Shown here piece by piece: positions 45,310 to 57,382 of a stretch of 64,000 bases of DNA; the first letter of the stretch is position 1, and each line of letters opens with the position of its first letter. The position numbers and the translations under genes are program-made. The stretch comes from Lunularia cruciata (taxonomy: Eukaryota > Streptophyta > Marchantiopsida > Lunulariales > Lunulariaceae): NCBI GenBank assembly GCA_948567375.1, contig OX419756.1, positions 30,544,552 to 30,608,551 on the forward strand, written 5' to 3'. The notes beneath the pieces are model-generated. The model saw nothing but the letters and a program-made list of their open reading frames with translations, was not told the origin of the DNA and searched no databases.

Positions 45310-47100
45310 TGTTGTTCCCAATTCATAAGGCCGATAAGTACAGTAATACACTTCCGATCGCGGGTGTAGACACGTTGGGGTGTAGACATTCTTACGCTCA
45401 GATTGCCCCGAAGTTTTGATCACTCATGGAAACACGCTGCTAGTGAGGCCCCCGCGCCTCCCTTTGCACTCGCACGTCCCCTCTCTGTCTTTATTGAAGC
45501 AAGCCGAGGGAAGAGAACGGCCGGGTATTTGGTGTTTGGCAATGTTTGCTGGTATGCATGAAAAATGAAGGCCACGTCGTCCTTTAAGCAGCATCGCTAC
45601 AATACTCTAGACAACCGCACTCTTTGCCCCACAAAGCGCTCGGTCGCCAAACCTGCCCTACAAGTGGATACGCTGGCGCTCGCACTTGTTTCTTGAGCCC
45701 TCGTGACCGTCCACATATCACTTTGCGTCGCCCTTCTGTTCCAGGTAGCACGAGCATGACCCGGCTATTGCGTACGGTGGTTAACCGCAGGAAACAATCA
45801 GAACCACTGCTGCCTCCAAGCTGCAGAAACTCTTTAATATTAGGAGTTTTCTCGCGGTCGCTCACACATATTTCGGAAGTCCATCTCGTAGTGTTCGTTA
45901 ATGCTTATAGCAACTATCCCGTATCTGAGAACGTCCGGTAGAGGATGAGCTACCGTAATACGAAGGACCTGTGAATACATCCTTCTAAGCCCTTTGTTTC
46001 TAAGGAATACTCATGGCAAGGAGCTCAGCAGTTTTGTCAACAAAATACGAATCACGCTCTTACACCCAATCTTAGATCCGTCTAACTTCTACATTGGATT
46101 TTAGGTACTCGTGGTCAAAGTAAACTACTACGCACCAATTTTTCGGGATATTTTAAGAAGATATGCTATGAAGATATCTTCTTAAAATATCCCGAAAAAC
46201 TGGTAAATTGCTAAGTAAGAGCTTGTGGCAAGTCCTTTGAAGAAACATTAGGGGGTTTTATATTTGTTCCTACGGGCTGATGGTGAATAAAAGAGTTGAT
46301 TGAGTATCATAATTTTTGGATGTTTGTAGATGATCATGAGTAATAACTGAGAGGATCCCAAAATTTATGTAATTTTTTCAAGAATCTTTGACATGAATAA
46401 ATAAAGAATTTTACGAGTACTTGTAAATGATCATAAAAGTAATAATGGACAGAACCCACACATATTTCGAAGAATCTTTGACTTAATTTGGTTTTCTCCC
46501 TCAAGAAAAACAATCCACAAACGTTTCCGATCATCTCCGAAGATCACCCATAAAACCTTTTATGAGATCCCATATAACTTTTAAGGAATTCTCGTGAATA
46601 CCCATGGTTGAAACCTCCTATTTTCAATATCCCCACCTGTTTTAGCAGAGAAGTTCCGAGGGAAAAGTAAGGATTTGGTCAAGTCTAGTTCCGGAGCAGC
46701 GGGTAATGAACTGTGTAAACGAAAGAGATAATTAATACATCTTGCAAGGAAACAGGGGTACTGCAGTACTCACTTGAGTCGATCGACTTGAAGCAGGCCA
46801 TCGTTTCATTTGCCTCTGACCCCACCAATACCTGAACGTCTGTCTGTCCCATTACGTCCCGTCCGTCGGTCCTGGGATGTGAGAGCACTGTAGGAAGTAT
46901 GTCCGGCCAGATTCCTCTGCCCTCCAGCACATGATGCATAAATCTTGGGCCTGTTTAAAGCATGTCAGTCGCGGTGATTTCCATCACACTTCCCCCGGTT
47001 TGCCCTGCTAATCAGGCGCAGGAACAGAGAGGAAGGACAGGGCTGGTCTAAAAGACAGGCACCCCTCGGATCTGTAGTCAATCATACAGAGAAGAGAAAG
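45310..47100. other. Region upstream of the desaturase
   Basis: Less A/T-rich than the flanking repeats. No supported coding region; overlapping frames on both strands near 45584-45941 lack any domain. Contains a perfect hairpin at 46139-46199. Confidence 0.45.
46139..46199. repeat. Perfect 26-bp inverted repeat (hairpin)
   Basis: Arms 46139-46164 and 46174-46199 are exact reverse complements with a 9-nt loop (gctatgaag). Pairing continues outward for most of five more bases (accaa against ctggt). Confidence 0.9.
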
Positions 47101-47243
47101 AGGGCGACGAGTGACTAGGCGGGCTGAGTGACACTCTCTCTCTGCAGTAGAGAGAGCGTCTGAGCTCCCAACGTCTCCACTTTTCTGCCATGTTTTGTGT
47201 TAGGGTCTGCCTTTGAACGTAGCGGCGGATGGTTTATCATCTG

Positions 47244-47698
47244 GTGAGTGATCTGGGCCTTTTCTTTGCTTGGCTGCATATCGTAACCTCGTTACGCCTT
47301 ATGCATTGTTATCGACTGGACATCAATCCCGAGATCCACTTTCATGGCATTTTCCTTGAGGTGAACTTATGACATTATTCAACTCATTTAAGTGAATGCG
47401 TAAGGCGGTGGAGTCTCGCTGTCTAGCAGTTCGCACGTGCATTGAACAGGCTTGGATCATAAGTTTTATCATCCCGCTGGACCTGGTCTTTAAGTAAAAT
47501 GAACCTGAATCTCTATCATAATGTGTAAGTTCAAGATTTGTTCACTAGGCTGTTTGAGCAGGACCTCTGTAACGTAAGCTGTTTACAACTAGAAAATGGT
47601 GACATCATAAGGTAATCGGAGGACTTACGATTCATATGACAGTAACCTTGGCGATAGATTTCATTGTTTCTAACCTTTTGTTTTCTGTTGTTGTTCAG
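47244..47698 (+). other. Predicted 5'UTR intron of the desaturase gene
   Basis: A strong donor (ctg/gtgagtg at 47244) and a pyrimidine-rich acceptor (ttttctgttgttgttcag, ending 47698) frame 455 bp upstream of the ATG. The transcribed leader before it probably lies within about 47100-47243, where CT and GA runs occur. A long 5'UTR intron with an uninterrupted coding exon is well known for FAD2 genes. No transcript evidence is available here. Confidence 0.55.
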
Positions 47699-47821
47699 GA
47701 TTCGAAATCTCTAATCGCGACCGTGTTTTAGACTGGCCCATTTTGACAGTTTACACGCCTGTTTCCCGATATTTTGGTTGTGACCTCCGGCGTGCTGAGA
47801 TCCGAGGCGAAGACGGCCATA

Positions 47822-48979
47822 ATGACCGTAGCAATGGAGACGGAGTCCCGAGAACCGGAGAGGAGACATAAAACAGAGACGGAGAAGAAGCAGGAGGAGG
47901 ACTTTGATTATTCTGCTGCCCCACCATTTACCATTGCGGACCTGCGAGCAGTCATTCCCAAGCACTGCTGGGTGAAGAGTACGTGGAGATCAATTTCCTA
48001 TCTCGTGAGAGACGTGGTGGTGGTCGCGGGCTTAGCAGCAGGTGCTGCTTACCTGAACAGCTGGATAGTATGGCCTCTATACTGGTTTCTGCAAGGCACC
48101 ATGTTCTGGGCGCTCTTCGTCGTCGGTCATGACTGCGGACACGGGAGCTTCTCCGACAATCAATCTATGAACTATTTCATTGGACATGTTACCCATTCGT
48201 TCATTCTGGTCCCGTTCCATGGCTGGAGAATCAGCCACCGAACTCACCACGCCAACCATGGTCATGTGGAGAATGACGAAACATGGCACCCGGTCTCCGA
48301 GAGTTTATACAAGGAGCTGCCACTCATGGCTCGCCTTGGGCGCTTGACATTCCCCGTGAGTCTGTTTTCATTCCCCTTTTACCTCTGGGTTGGCACACCC
48401 GACAAGGGAGCATCCCACTACCACCCTGACAGTGCCCTCTTTCTCCCAAAGGAGAGGGGCGATGTCCTTACCTCGACAATCTGCTGGTGCACAATGCTCG
48501 TTTTGCTCGCCAATTTGGCAATGACCATTGGACCTATGTGGGTGCTGAAGTTGTACGTGGTTCCATACTGGCTGAATGTTTTCTGGCTGGCTTTGGTGAC
48601 CTACCTCCACCACCACGGGTACGAGAAAAAAGTCCCATGGTACAGAGGCAAGGAATGGAGCTACCTGAGAGGTGGATTGTCCACTATTGACAGGGACTAC
48701 GGTCTGTTCAACAAGGTCCACCACGACATTGGCACCCACGTTGTGCACCACTTGTTTCCCCAAATTCCCCATTACAATCTGATCGAAGCTACAGAGGCTA
48801 TCAAGCCCGTTCTTGGTGATTACTATAGGACTCCAGAAAAATCTGGACTTATTCCCGTACATTTGATCACCACTGTTATCAAGAGTTTTTCTGAGGATCA
48901 CTACGTGAGCGACGAAGGCGATGTCGTCTTTTACCAAACGGATCCTAAGGTTTCTGCTACAAAAACCAAATCCAGTTAG
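47822..48979 (+). CDS. FAD3: Omega-3 fatty acid desaturase, ER (FAD3) type
   Basis: 385 residues from ATG 47822 (MTVAMETES) to TAG 48977; a second ATG at 47834 would remove four residues. The frame extends upstream only through non-ATG codons. It is a membrane di-iron enzyme that adds the omega-3 double bond, for example linoleate to alpha-linolenate. Three His boxes are present: HDCGH 103-107, HRTHH 139-143 and HVVHH 306-310. The surrounding sequence ([41 protein letters not shown]) is omega-3 rather than omega-12 type. Hydrophobic segments lie around 62-100 and 220-262. The acidic N-terminus does not look like a plastid transit peptide, so ER placement is favoured. The coding region has no introns, unlike seed-plant FAD3/7/8. 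All motifs are intact, so it is likely functional. Confidence 0.93.
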   Translation: MTVAMETESREPERRHKTETEKKQEEDFDYSAAPPFTIADLRAVIPKHCWVKSTWRSISYLVRDVVVVAGLAAGAAYLNSWIVWPLYWFLQGTMFWALFVVGHDCGHGSFSDNQSMNYFIGHVTHSFILVPFHGWRISHRTHHANHGHVENDETWHPVSESLYKELPLMARLGRLTFPVSLFSFPFYLWVGTPDKGASHYHPDSALFLPKERGDVLTSTICWCTMLVLLANLAMTIGPMWVLKLYVVPYWLNVFWLALVTYLHHHGYEKKVPWYRGKEWSYLRGGLSTIDRDYGLFNKVHHDIGTHVVHHLFPQIPHYNLIEATEAIKPVLGDYYRTPEKSGLIPVHLITTVIKSFSEDHYVSDEGDVVFYQTDPKVSATKTKSS

Positions 48980-49597
48980 TTTGACCCTCAAATCCAACCC
49001 TTTCCGTTTAGTTAGTATGTCAAGCAAGATAATAACCGTCAACCACTTAGATTAGGCAGTAGAGAATCTACGAGGGATCCATCATAGATAATAGATCCTC
49101 CATCAGAACAAGTTGAGTATCCGCGATGTCATCCTCACCAATGTGTAACTCAAATATATCGCAGTTCGCTTCTTTGAATTACGAAAGACGAACTTTTTAC
49201 ATATCTCCAGGAATGATCTGACTTACAGAGTGCAAGATGGCTCACTATATCATGGCCACAAGGGCCCGGTTTCATACGATCATCTTGACATACATGTCAT
49301 TTGCTATCGTGGTGCCCTGTCTGAGAGCGCATGTGAGCTCTTATTCGTGATTGTCTTCTGTCCTCTCTCGGCCAACATGAGTGTCTTGCAGTTTCGTCCC
49401 CTACAGATTTCAACTAATGCCAATATGGGAGAGGATGTGTTCCAAATCCGCAAATGGAGGGAGAATGAAATGTTGTCCCAAACCCAAGAGTGTGTTCTCT
49501 ACAGCCTGGTTGCTTTTACTCCAGAACATCCTTGTTGTCTCCCTATCACAGACAATTGGGTTTTAGGACCGCTGACGATGCTAAACCTAAATGCAGT

Positions 49598-49755
49598 GAC
49601 TGCTGGTTCGATCTAATACTATCTAGAGGGTTCTAACGCCGATCTACAATTGGGTCAAAAAGCCGTTGACGAGGTTAAAATTGTAAACATTGACTGCTGG
49701 TTTAATCTACAACTAATTTAGAGCGTTCTAACGCTGATCTGCAGTTGATCCACGC
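49598..49755. repeat. Degenerate tandem duplication, about 94-bp period
   Basis: gactgctggtt...gatctac...ttctaacgc at 49598 recurs at 49692 with substitutions. Confidence 0.6.
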
Positions 49756-50852
49756 TACATCACATGGGAAAGTGACTATTTGTGTAATCAGCACCTTAGA
49801 TGTAGCATCTTCTGCATTGATTAGTTGAAGAAAGAACCGAAAGGTACATTGTCTCTCGACGAGGTAAACCAACCAATCTTTGTCAATATCGAAACTTCAG
49901 TGGAGGGCTTGACATCTCAAACTGGCAGGTAGGATATCTGTGGTGAACGCTTTATGAGGTATGTAAAGGAAGTAACACTTCTTTGCACAATCATTGTTAT
50001 GAGTTCACCGTAGCAATTTTCAAACATGCGATCAACGAACTTTCAGCCTGCTACAACAATTTGCAGAGAATGGTGCACAGTGTGATCTGTAGCATACTTC
50101 ATCGCATGTCTAGAGAGATGTGCGCAATAGCTCCATCATACGGTACGTCTCTCCAATGACTGCGCTAACACGAGTAGCACCAACGTCACACAAATGTCGA
50201 CAGCTTTTGTTGGAAAGACCGAAGGTTTTATACTTTAATAAGACCACGGAGTTTTTAAAATATAGGTTTGGCTGGCACATTTTCTTTGCCTTTTGTAATT
50301 AAAACGGAGTACACGTTGGATTTCAGAGACTAAGAGCTAGAATCTCACGTCGTTTACGATGGTCATGGTGTACGCATCAATCTGTACCTACAATGCTGAG
50401 GACCCTGACAGTGAGGTACAGTCCTGTACCATCTGTAGACTATTACGTGTACGTCTGATAAGTACGATGACTTATGCTTTCTAACCAACCGTGGCCGCGG
50501 AGTCGTGCTCTCCTACAGTCCTGGCAAACATATTCTTGCAGGGTCTTGGATCATGTAGACTTGTGACATGGCTCATGTCGAGTTTGAAGCATGAGAGGAA
50601 ACATCTGGTGCATTTGAGCTTAGAATGTCAACTTTTATGCCAACTTTAAAACGTGCAAAAATATAAAGTACTGAGTGAAAATATTATCAAAATTGGTGTA
50701 AAGCTCTGAGTCCTCTATAAATTTATTCGATGTATCAATTACGTTACTATGCCGTCTGCATTGTCGAGGTTCTCCCGAAGCACCAAGAATTAGATGCAAC
50801 ACAAACCGACCAAGCTTCTGATGATACATCGGTTACCAAAATCTATGTATAT

Positions 50853-51036
50853 TTGGTTGTTGGTGTCGTTTTCTGGTCAAATTCCGAAAAGCAAACACTG
50901 TTGGTTACTTATCAGAGCTGAAAGGCCTTTGCGGTTTTTTCTGGTTGGTTGTTGGGGTCTTTATCTGGTCAAATTTCAAACAGCAAACACTGTTGATCAC
51001 TTGTTAGAGCTGAAAGGCCTTTGCAACTTTTCCTTG
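50853..51036. repeat. Tandem duplication, 92-bp period
   Basis: ttggttgttgg...tctggtcaaatt...gcaaacactgttg...gagctgaaaggcctttgc occurs at 50853 and again at 50945. Confidence 0.8.
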
Positions 51037-51587
51037 TTCAACAGTATTTCTGCAAGATCTACCAATGAGACAGAGAGAAACCGACCGAAACGCGACGAGT
51101 GCATGAAGAAGTCGCGTTTACGTGCAGGACACCTTCAAATTTGAAAGTGGTGGACAGTGAGGAGTGACTCTCACATGAGCTATTGATTCATCGTTAATTT
51201 GTAGTGTAAATAGATGCATTTCTCAAGATAGAATAGTACAGTTTAATGCACAATAAATAAATAAAATTCAAATTCATATGTTGTATCTATAAAATGAATA
51301 TATTATGGTTTATTCATCACCCAAATAATCTTTCCAGTTTTAGTACAAATAACATCATGTAGCAACTCTTTTAGATTGTTGCCATAGTTGTTTGTGGATT
51401 CATCAACCACCTGTTTTCAAGTGAAGGTACGTGCGAGTTATCAAACTCTACTCTAGAATCAAAACTAATCTACTCAACATGAAATAAAACAAGATGGATC
51501 CTTCATTGAGTTGGATAATTGAGTTTCTAGATTCCAATAGTTGGTATTTCTGAATTGCAGTAATCAGTTAGAGAAGAAGGGTTTAGG

Positions 51588-51680
51588 GTAGGACTTTGTA
51601 GGACTTTGTAGACTTTGTAGGACTTTGTAGGACTTTGTAAGACTTTGTAAGACTTTAAGAAGGACTTTGTAGACTTTCTA
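51588..51680. repeat. Minisatellite of 9-10-bp units
   Basis: Around eight units of (g)gactttgta, with single-base variants (gactttgtaa, gactttaaga). Confidence 0.85.
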
Positions 51681-52031
51681 GCGGGATAGATTGGATATTT
51701 AGGTTCACATATTCCACATTCATAGTAACCGCCTTGGATAGTTGAGTTCATTTGCTGGACATCTGATTTCCCTTGTTAAATATTGGACGTCAGGTATTGA
51801 ACATGTAGATTTCATGGTCGGACACACTTATACCTAAATGATAGTCATCATATATGTAATACAGTGACCACATTAATAATATGATAAATCAAATATTCTT
51901 CTAGTAAACAGTATATATGATAAAACATTGAAAATCTGAAAAATATTAAAAAGTAGTACCATATGTATAAAAAGCTAATGTATCCAATATACATTACTTG
52001 CAATTATATGATAGAAGAGATATAGATATAT

Positions 52032-52033
<2 letters not shown>

Positions 52034-52071
<38 letters not shown>
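52034..52071. repeat. (TA)n microsatellite
   Basis: About 19 uninterrupted TA dinucleotides inside a longer gata/tata-rich stretch from 52020. Confidence 0.95.
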
Positions 52072-52073
<2 letters not shown>

Positions 52074-54256
52074 AATCTCACATGATAATAACCATTATGT
52101 TCTTAAAAAAGTAGATTTGTTAAATTAAAGCATTTATGTAAGAGTTTAGATAAGACTAATTGAAACACTTTTCTACTTATGTATTAAAAGTAAGCACGAT
52201 CAAAGTATACAAAGTATTACTTATATTACTTATATTACCAAACAGTCCAAAGGATCCAATTAGACCAAGTACACCTTCCAGCATCAATTGGATAAATTAT
52301 ATTATGAAATGAAAATTCAGATAAATATAAATTGAATATTAAAATAAGAAAAAGTTAATTTGAAACTTGTAATTAAAAATAATATCAACACAAAATCATG
52401 AATAAAATTAAAAATTAAGGCAAACTTTTCTGTTATTTCAAGATAAAAAGATCAACTCTAGTTTTATGGGTTTAGGGTTAAACCCTTAACTCTAAAAGAT
52501 CTCTAAATCAATGGGAATTAGTTCAAATAACAAACTAACCTAATATAGAATAGATTATTTATACTACACCAAAGAAATATTTAATTCAAATTGTAATAAA
52601 AACCTAGGATAAAGTACATAGTTTAATAAGCTTAAAATGATACTCATATCAATTTCTCTACTTAATGATATACAGATGAGGATTTCTAAATTAAAAATTC
52701 ATGAACTCAAAAATATTCAAAACCAAAGAGCTAATTGCTAAGAAATGCTAAGTACATACATATAACAATCCTAAACATCTATATTACCATCCAAACTAAA
52801 TAAGGTTGATTGGTTTTCCCTCTCTATAATGTCCATCAATTGCTTCGTTCTCTATCTTGGAAGAAATTTCAAGCAATATCTTTGCATCTCCTTTCCTTCA
52901 TAGTTATCTCTTTGATTTACCTTTCTTTCCGATCTATTCATCAAAAGTAGTCCACATTAGTATAATATATATGACCTTTATCAATGACAAAATCAATTCA
53001 TATTGTCTAGGATATAGAATTTTGAAGGTAGATATATAGAAAATTTAGGTAAAATACTTATCAATGTACTCATCCTATAGATATATTGATTTGTCAAAGT
53101 TATTGTAATGACCGTATATCATTCAAATTTGTAACAATGTGGCAAGAGCTGACTGGTCCCATGAGGATACGAGTTGGAGATGACTAAAAATGAGACAAAA
53201 GTTCACAAAAATGATGATCTATTGTTTGTATTTAATTTCTTGTCCAAAGTTCTTCCATAAGGAGGTAATGTCACCACCTTTGGCGCACTTCTAAAAGATA
53301 AAATCATAAATAATCACACTCACTATAGATATAATCAAAAGGATTTCTAAAGGTGATGGTTCATTCATAATGAAGTTCACTTCACCTTGGAATTTCCTTG
53401 TATTCCTCTTTGCATATTTGGATTCAAGATTAAATTGTTGAGACAATCATAGACATTGAGATCTTTATTTTCATCATGGAGTTTATAGACATCCAAGTGA
53501 GTAGTGTAACATAGTTTTACAAGTAGCATCCTAGAACGCATGTATGAAGATGGAGTAGGATCTTCCATGGTCCAATCACCCTTACAACTAAGACTACAAT
53601 GTAGTGAAAATCTTCTAATTACATCTAAAGTGCTTAGTGCTAATCACATCTTATCTACTTATCATATCATAATCTAAATATAGATAGATGCAACTTATGT
53701 GGAGCAACCATCTTAGCTTCTTGTCGTGCTCACAATTTTGTCTTGTAGGTAATAGGTTAACACAAGACCTTCATTGTGTAACCTAACTAGCTATGTACAA
53801 AGTGTGTACAAGCACAAAGAATCTTTGTCTACAACTACAAAATCTATCCTATGCTAACTAGAAGATGAGTTGTGTTCATTTTATACTAAGTTCTTAAGTG
53901 TTTGTTGTGTACAAAGTTGTTGCATATCATTTTTTATAAAGTTGCTACTCATTTGTGTTGTGCTACGGTGGCATTTGGGATGAACTTCCTTTTCCCTTGC
54001 ATTGTCAAATGAGCTTTACAAGCTCCTTTAATGGTTCATCCAAAACTAGTTGTTACTTTTTAGAACTTAATCATGGAGTGTGCTTCTAGCTTGACCACCA
54101 ATACCTTGAGTTGGACATTTTTATGTCTTCCTTTCTAGTGCATCAATCTACATCTTGAGATTCTTCAACCTCATACACTATGATTGCTTGGCTACAATTC
54201 ATTCTAATTGTTCAAGGAGTTGAGTGGTAGTGTGCCCCATTGTGAAAAGTAGACCT

Positions 54257-54716
54257 TGTCACGCCATTTGTAGTGTCGCATCTAGATTACTCGGACACTG
54301 GAGTTGCAGTGATAGTAGTTAGAGTTATTTCAGCAGTTTCTCAGAGACTACTTTTTGACGGTCAGATTTTGTGTTTGGGGTATTGACTTCATGGTGGGGC
54401 CCACCATCACTTTGCACCGTTTGCACCGTCGAGTGTGCCATCAATGGGACCGTTAGGGTTTCAGACCTAGCTTGAATCTGGGGGTATACTTTTGAAGTGC
54501 AGCTCTAGAGAGCTCACTTCTCTGATGTTGAGCCTTCGAGTTCTTGGCTATGGTGGACAGAGGCTGGTGAGCGTCACTTGGATTCTCTTAGCTAATGTGG
54601 GTGTGACTTGACTGTAATCAGTGCCCAGTTGTTGGCAATTTATAGGGTGACAGATCAAGTATTGATCTGAGTTGAGTTGAGTTGAGTTGAGTTGAGAGTG
54701 GTAAACAATCTGATTA
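54257..54716 (+). repeat. Left-end block A1 of copy C
   Basis: Begins TGTCACGCCATTTGTAG right after unrelated sequence (aaaagtagacct), with no B block before it. It contains a (gttga)n run near 54671-54697 that is longer than in copy A. Followed by catcagagaagtg. Confidence 0.85.
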
Positions 54717-55984
54717 CATCAGAGAAGTGAAATCAAGGAGAAATCATGTGCAGGAACTTTGAGTGTTGGTGGTATCTCCAAGCTCGGTGGATCATTGGTA
54801 GCTCAATTGAAGTTCAGTTTTTCCCTAGTGTGCAGAAGCTCGTTGCTTGACGTAGACTTGGCAGTAAGGCAGACGGTGTGTGAAAGTGCTTGCCAATTTT
54901 TGAGCATAAAAGGAACAAATTTTGAGCAATGGTTGTGATTTTGAGCTCAAGAGGTGAAGGCAGGACCAATTTATTGCGAGTTGGGCTCATAAAGTAAAAT
55001 TGAAGGTGGAGTTGGGAAGCTACTCTCATGAATTTGTAGTTAGGAGAAACTCGTGGTTTCAATTTGGCTCAAGTGAAGAGTTAGCAGGAGATTTGGTGGT
55101 CAGCTAACTTTAGGGTTTATGTCAAATTTTGTCCAAATTTGGAGGAGTTTTGCTAGTTTGGAGGACGTTTGCCAAATTTTAAAGGAGGTTCAAAGTGGCA
55201 AGAAGAAAGGCCTCATTTGGCTAAATTTTGGTGTTTAGAGGCTTCAAGGCATAGGGCTATTAGAGGCTACAAAGGCCAGCTTGTTGGCGTGAGGCTAGTT
55301 AGTTTAGAGTAGATCTTGGTCATTGGTTGGAAAAATCTACCTTTCCTGCTAGATTGTGCATAATAGGGTTTGACCCTTAGATCTCTTGTTCCTAGACTGG
55401 TGCCCTAGCCAACTGGTCCACCCTCACTTGTTGTCCTAATGACTATGCCATTGTTATCTATACTCTTGTAGCTTTGGCTAGGAGAGGCAATTTGATCCTA
55501 TTCTCGGTGATCTTGGTAGCTTAGGACTTAGATACAAACTTCTCCAAAGTCAAATGCCAAATAGTGGCAGGGTCAATCTAGTGTTGTTTTTGTTTAGATT
55601 TCTTGTGATTGGTCTCCCTCCATTCTCTACTTCCTGTTTGTGCATCACATTTGTGTGAGGTGCCCTGACTTTTGAGCGTTAGTGCTTTGGTGTGCTCTCG
55701 GTAGTGAGGCTGGAGTGATTACCAATCAGACTATCTTTGTTTCTCTTTGGTGAGGCAAGAAGTGATTACCTGCAGACCGTGAGAGTACATGTTGTGATGG
55801 TAGGTTACAGGTTGCCCTTTCCCCTAGTGTAGTTATCTTGGTTAGAGCTACATTAGTGGGTGGTGCTTAGTTGGTATTGGCACTTGGTGGTGTTGGCACT
55901 TGGTAGGGTACTTGCGGTTGCAACTTATGGTTGTAGTTTGTGGTTCCCATTTATTGTTAAAGTTTGCGGTTGTAGTTATTTTGT

Positions 55985-56655
55985 CACGACAGAGTTCTTT
56001 GGGGATTCCAGAGGAGATAACCCTACAATGTGTAGTGGGTTTACTTGGAGTGGTACTATGTAACAGCCTGTATCTCAGGTCCCAATGAGAGAGGAGATTG
56101 ACTCTGAGTTGGAGTTTGACACAAGTGTTGATTCAATTGAGAGTGCACTTGGTGTGTCAACACCATTGTGGTGGGACATGGATGAGATTTATGGGGCCTC
56201 CAAAGGCCCTAAGCGTTATTTTGGTACAATGGGTACCATTGAGTTGGATGACTTCATCTAGGAGTTTGATGGTTGGTGTGATCTATAGCAGATGCGGAAC
56301 CTGACTTTTTTACACCTTTCATGGCATGGAAGGGGTTGTTTAAGCATCTGGAGCGTCCGTCAATGGATGACTACCATGAGTTCTAGAGAGCTCCTTTGGA
56401 GGAGATCAAGTTATGGAGACAATATTGGTCTTTAAACTACATCTTTATCACTTCAAGTTTGGTGGCCATGAGTAGATTGGCTGTACTTATGAATTCTAGC
56501 TCGAGTAGTGTTAGTGGAGCTAGTGGAGGTGCACTAGCTAGAGATAGTGCTACTACGAGTGGAGATACCGCCGTAGGAGGTGGTGTGGTACCGAGGTTTA
56601 ACCCCATGATGGAGTTCTTCCAGTGTTTGAGGTAGAACTACCAAGAAGTGCGGAC
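55985..56655 (+). pseudogene. gag fragment of copy C
   Basis: Aligns with 22199-22855 of copy B (ttctttggggattccagaggagat, gagttggatgacttcatct, gagatcaagttatggagaca). Frameshifts and stops are present. Truncated by insertion at 56656. Confidence 0.75.
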
Positions 56656-57334
56656 TGTGAGCCGGCCTGTCTCTCACTCAGGATGAACCTCTGATGGCTA
56701 TTATGGTAGCGCACCATGGACTAAGAAGGCAAGGAACCCCAACTCCATCATACTCCTCCAAGGCTAACACTCCAAGACTCAAGACATTGCTCACTAGAGA
56801 ACTCAATGAGAGATAGATAGTTGCAAATGAAAGGATGATGAGTACCTCCTCACTCCTTGTTTATATACTTGTGAAATAGTTACGTACCAAAGTTACTAAT
56901 TACCGTAGTAACTCAAGTTACTAGACTAAAAGTCAAGTAAAGTCAAAAAGTAGAAAGGAATATCCATTCACATGGGCATATTCCCCTTATCTTGACCCAA
57001 CCACTAAAGCAAGGATTCCTTCACATGGGCTATCCTTGGACTAAAGAAGAATCCAAAACAAAAAGGCTTGCGGGCCCAAGAGTTCTCAACTCTTTCCCCA
57101 AAGCCAAACACCTAGGAATAATACCAAGTCAACACACTAAAATCCAAAATAGTGGTGCTCATCTTTTCTACTTCCTCTAAAGTAAGGTCCCATCTATCTT
57201 AGCTATGACTAACTTTAGCTAACCATGACTAATATAGAACCATCCTTTATCTCTATATAAATAATATCTCTTAAGTACTTGTAATACCAAGCTAAATATC
57301 ACAATACCACACACATGCACAAATGGGTGTTACA
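56656..57334 (-). repeat. 3' LTR of the young gypsy element (679 bp)
   Basis: On the minus strand it begins TGTAACACCC and ends GGCTCACA. A TATA box on the minus strand (GTATATAAA) lies at 56860-56868. Confidence 0.9.
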
Positions 57335-57345
57335 TTTACCCCCGG
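57335..57345 (-). other. Polypurine tract of the young gypsy element
   Basis: Minus strand CCGGGGGTAAA directly before the LTR start TGTAACACC. Confidence 0.75.
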
Positions 57346-57382
57346 ACTAAGTTTTCACTTTGTCCTCAAAGTGAAGGTCTCT

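Larger units (their letters stand above)
48980..54256. other. Desaturase 3' flank and noncoding region
   Basis: No supported gene. The first 100-200 bp presumably hold the desaturase 3'UTR. 51150-54250 becomes very A/T rich. Tandem repeats at 49598, 50853, 51588 and 52034 are listed separately. Confidence 0.5.
54257..56655 (+). mobile_element. Methyltransferase/PHD element, copy C, 5' part only
   Basis: Block A1 at 54257-54716 (TGTCACGCC...CTGATTA), leader 54717-55980, then gag matching copy B from about 55985. It stops at 56655 where a minus-strand gypsy element is inserted. The break falls in gag at gtgcggac/tgtgag; copy B has gtgtggactgacaag at the same place (22845-22858). The rest of copy C should lie beyond the window. 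Confidence 0.8.

Noticed and set aside
45584-45941. Overlapping opposite-strand frames upstream of the desaturase
   Set aside because: No domain on either strand; open frames of this length are expected in this less A/T-rich stretch.
48368-49042. 224-residue minus-strand frame over the desaturase
   Set aside because: It is antisense to conserved desaturase sequence and has no domain.
49230-49616. 128-residue frame downstream of the desaturase
   Set aside because: No recognised motif, and sequence composition is unlike the desaturase exon.
51527-51751. Lys/Ser/Tyr-repeat protein on the minus strand
   Set aside because: It is a translation of the 9-10-bp minisatellite.
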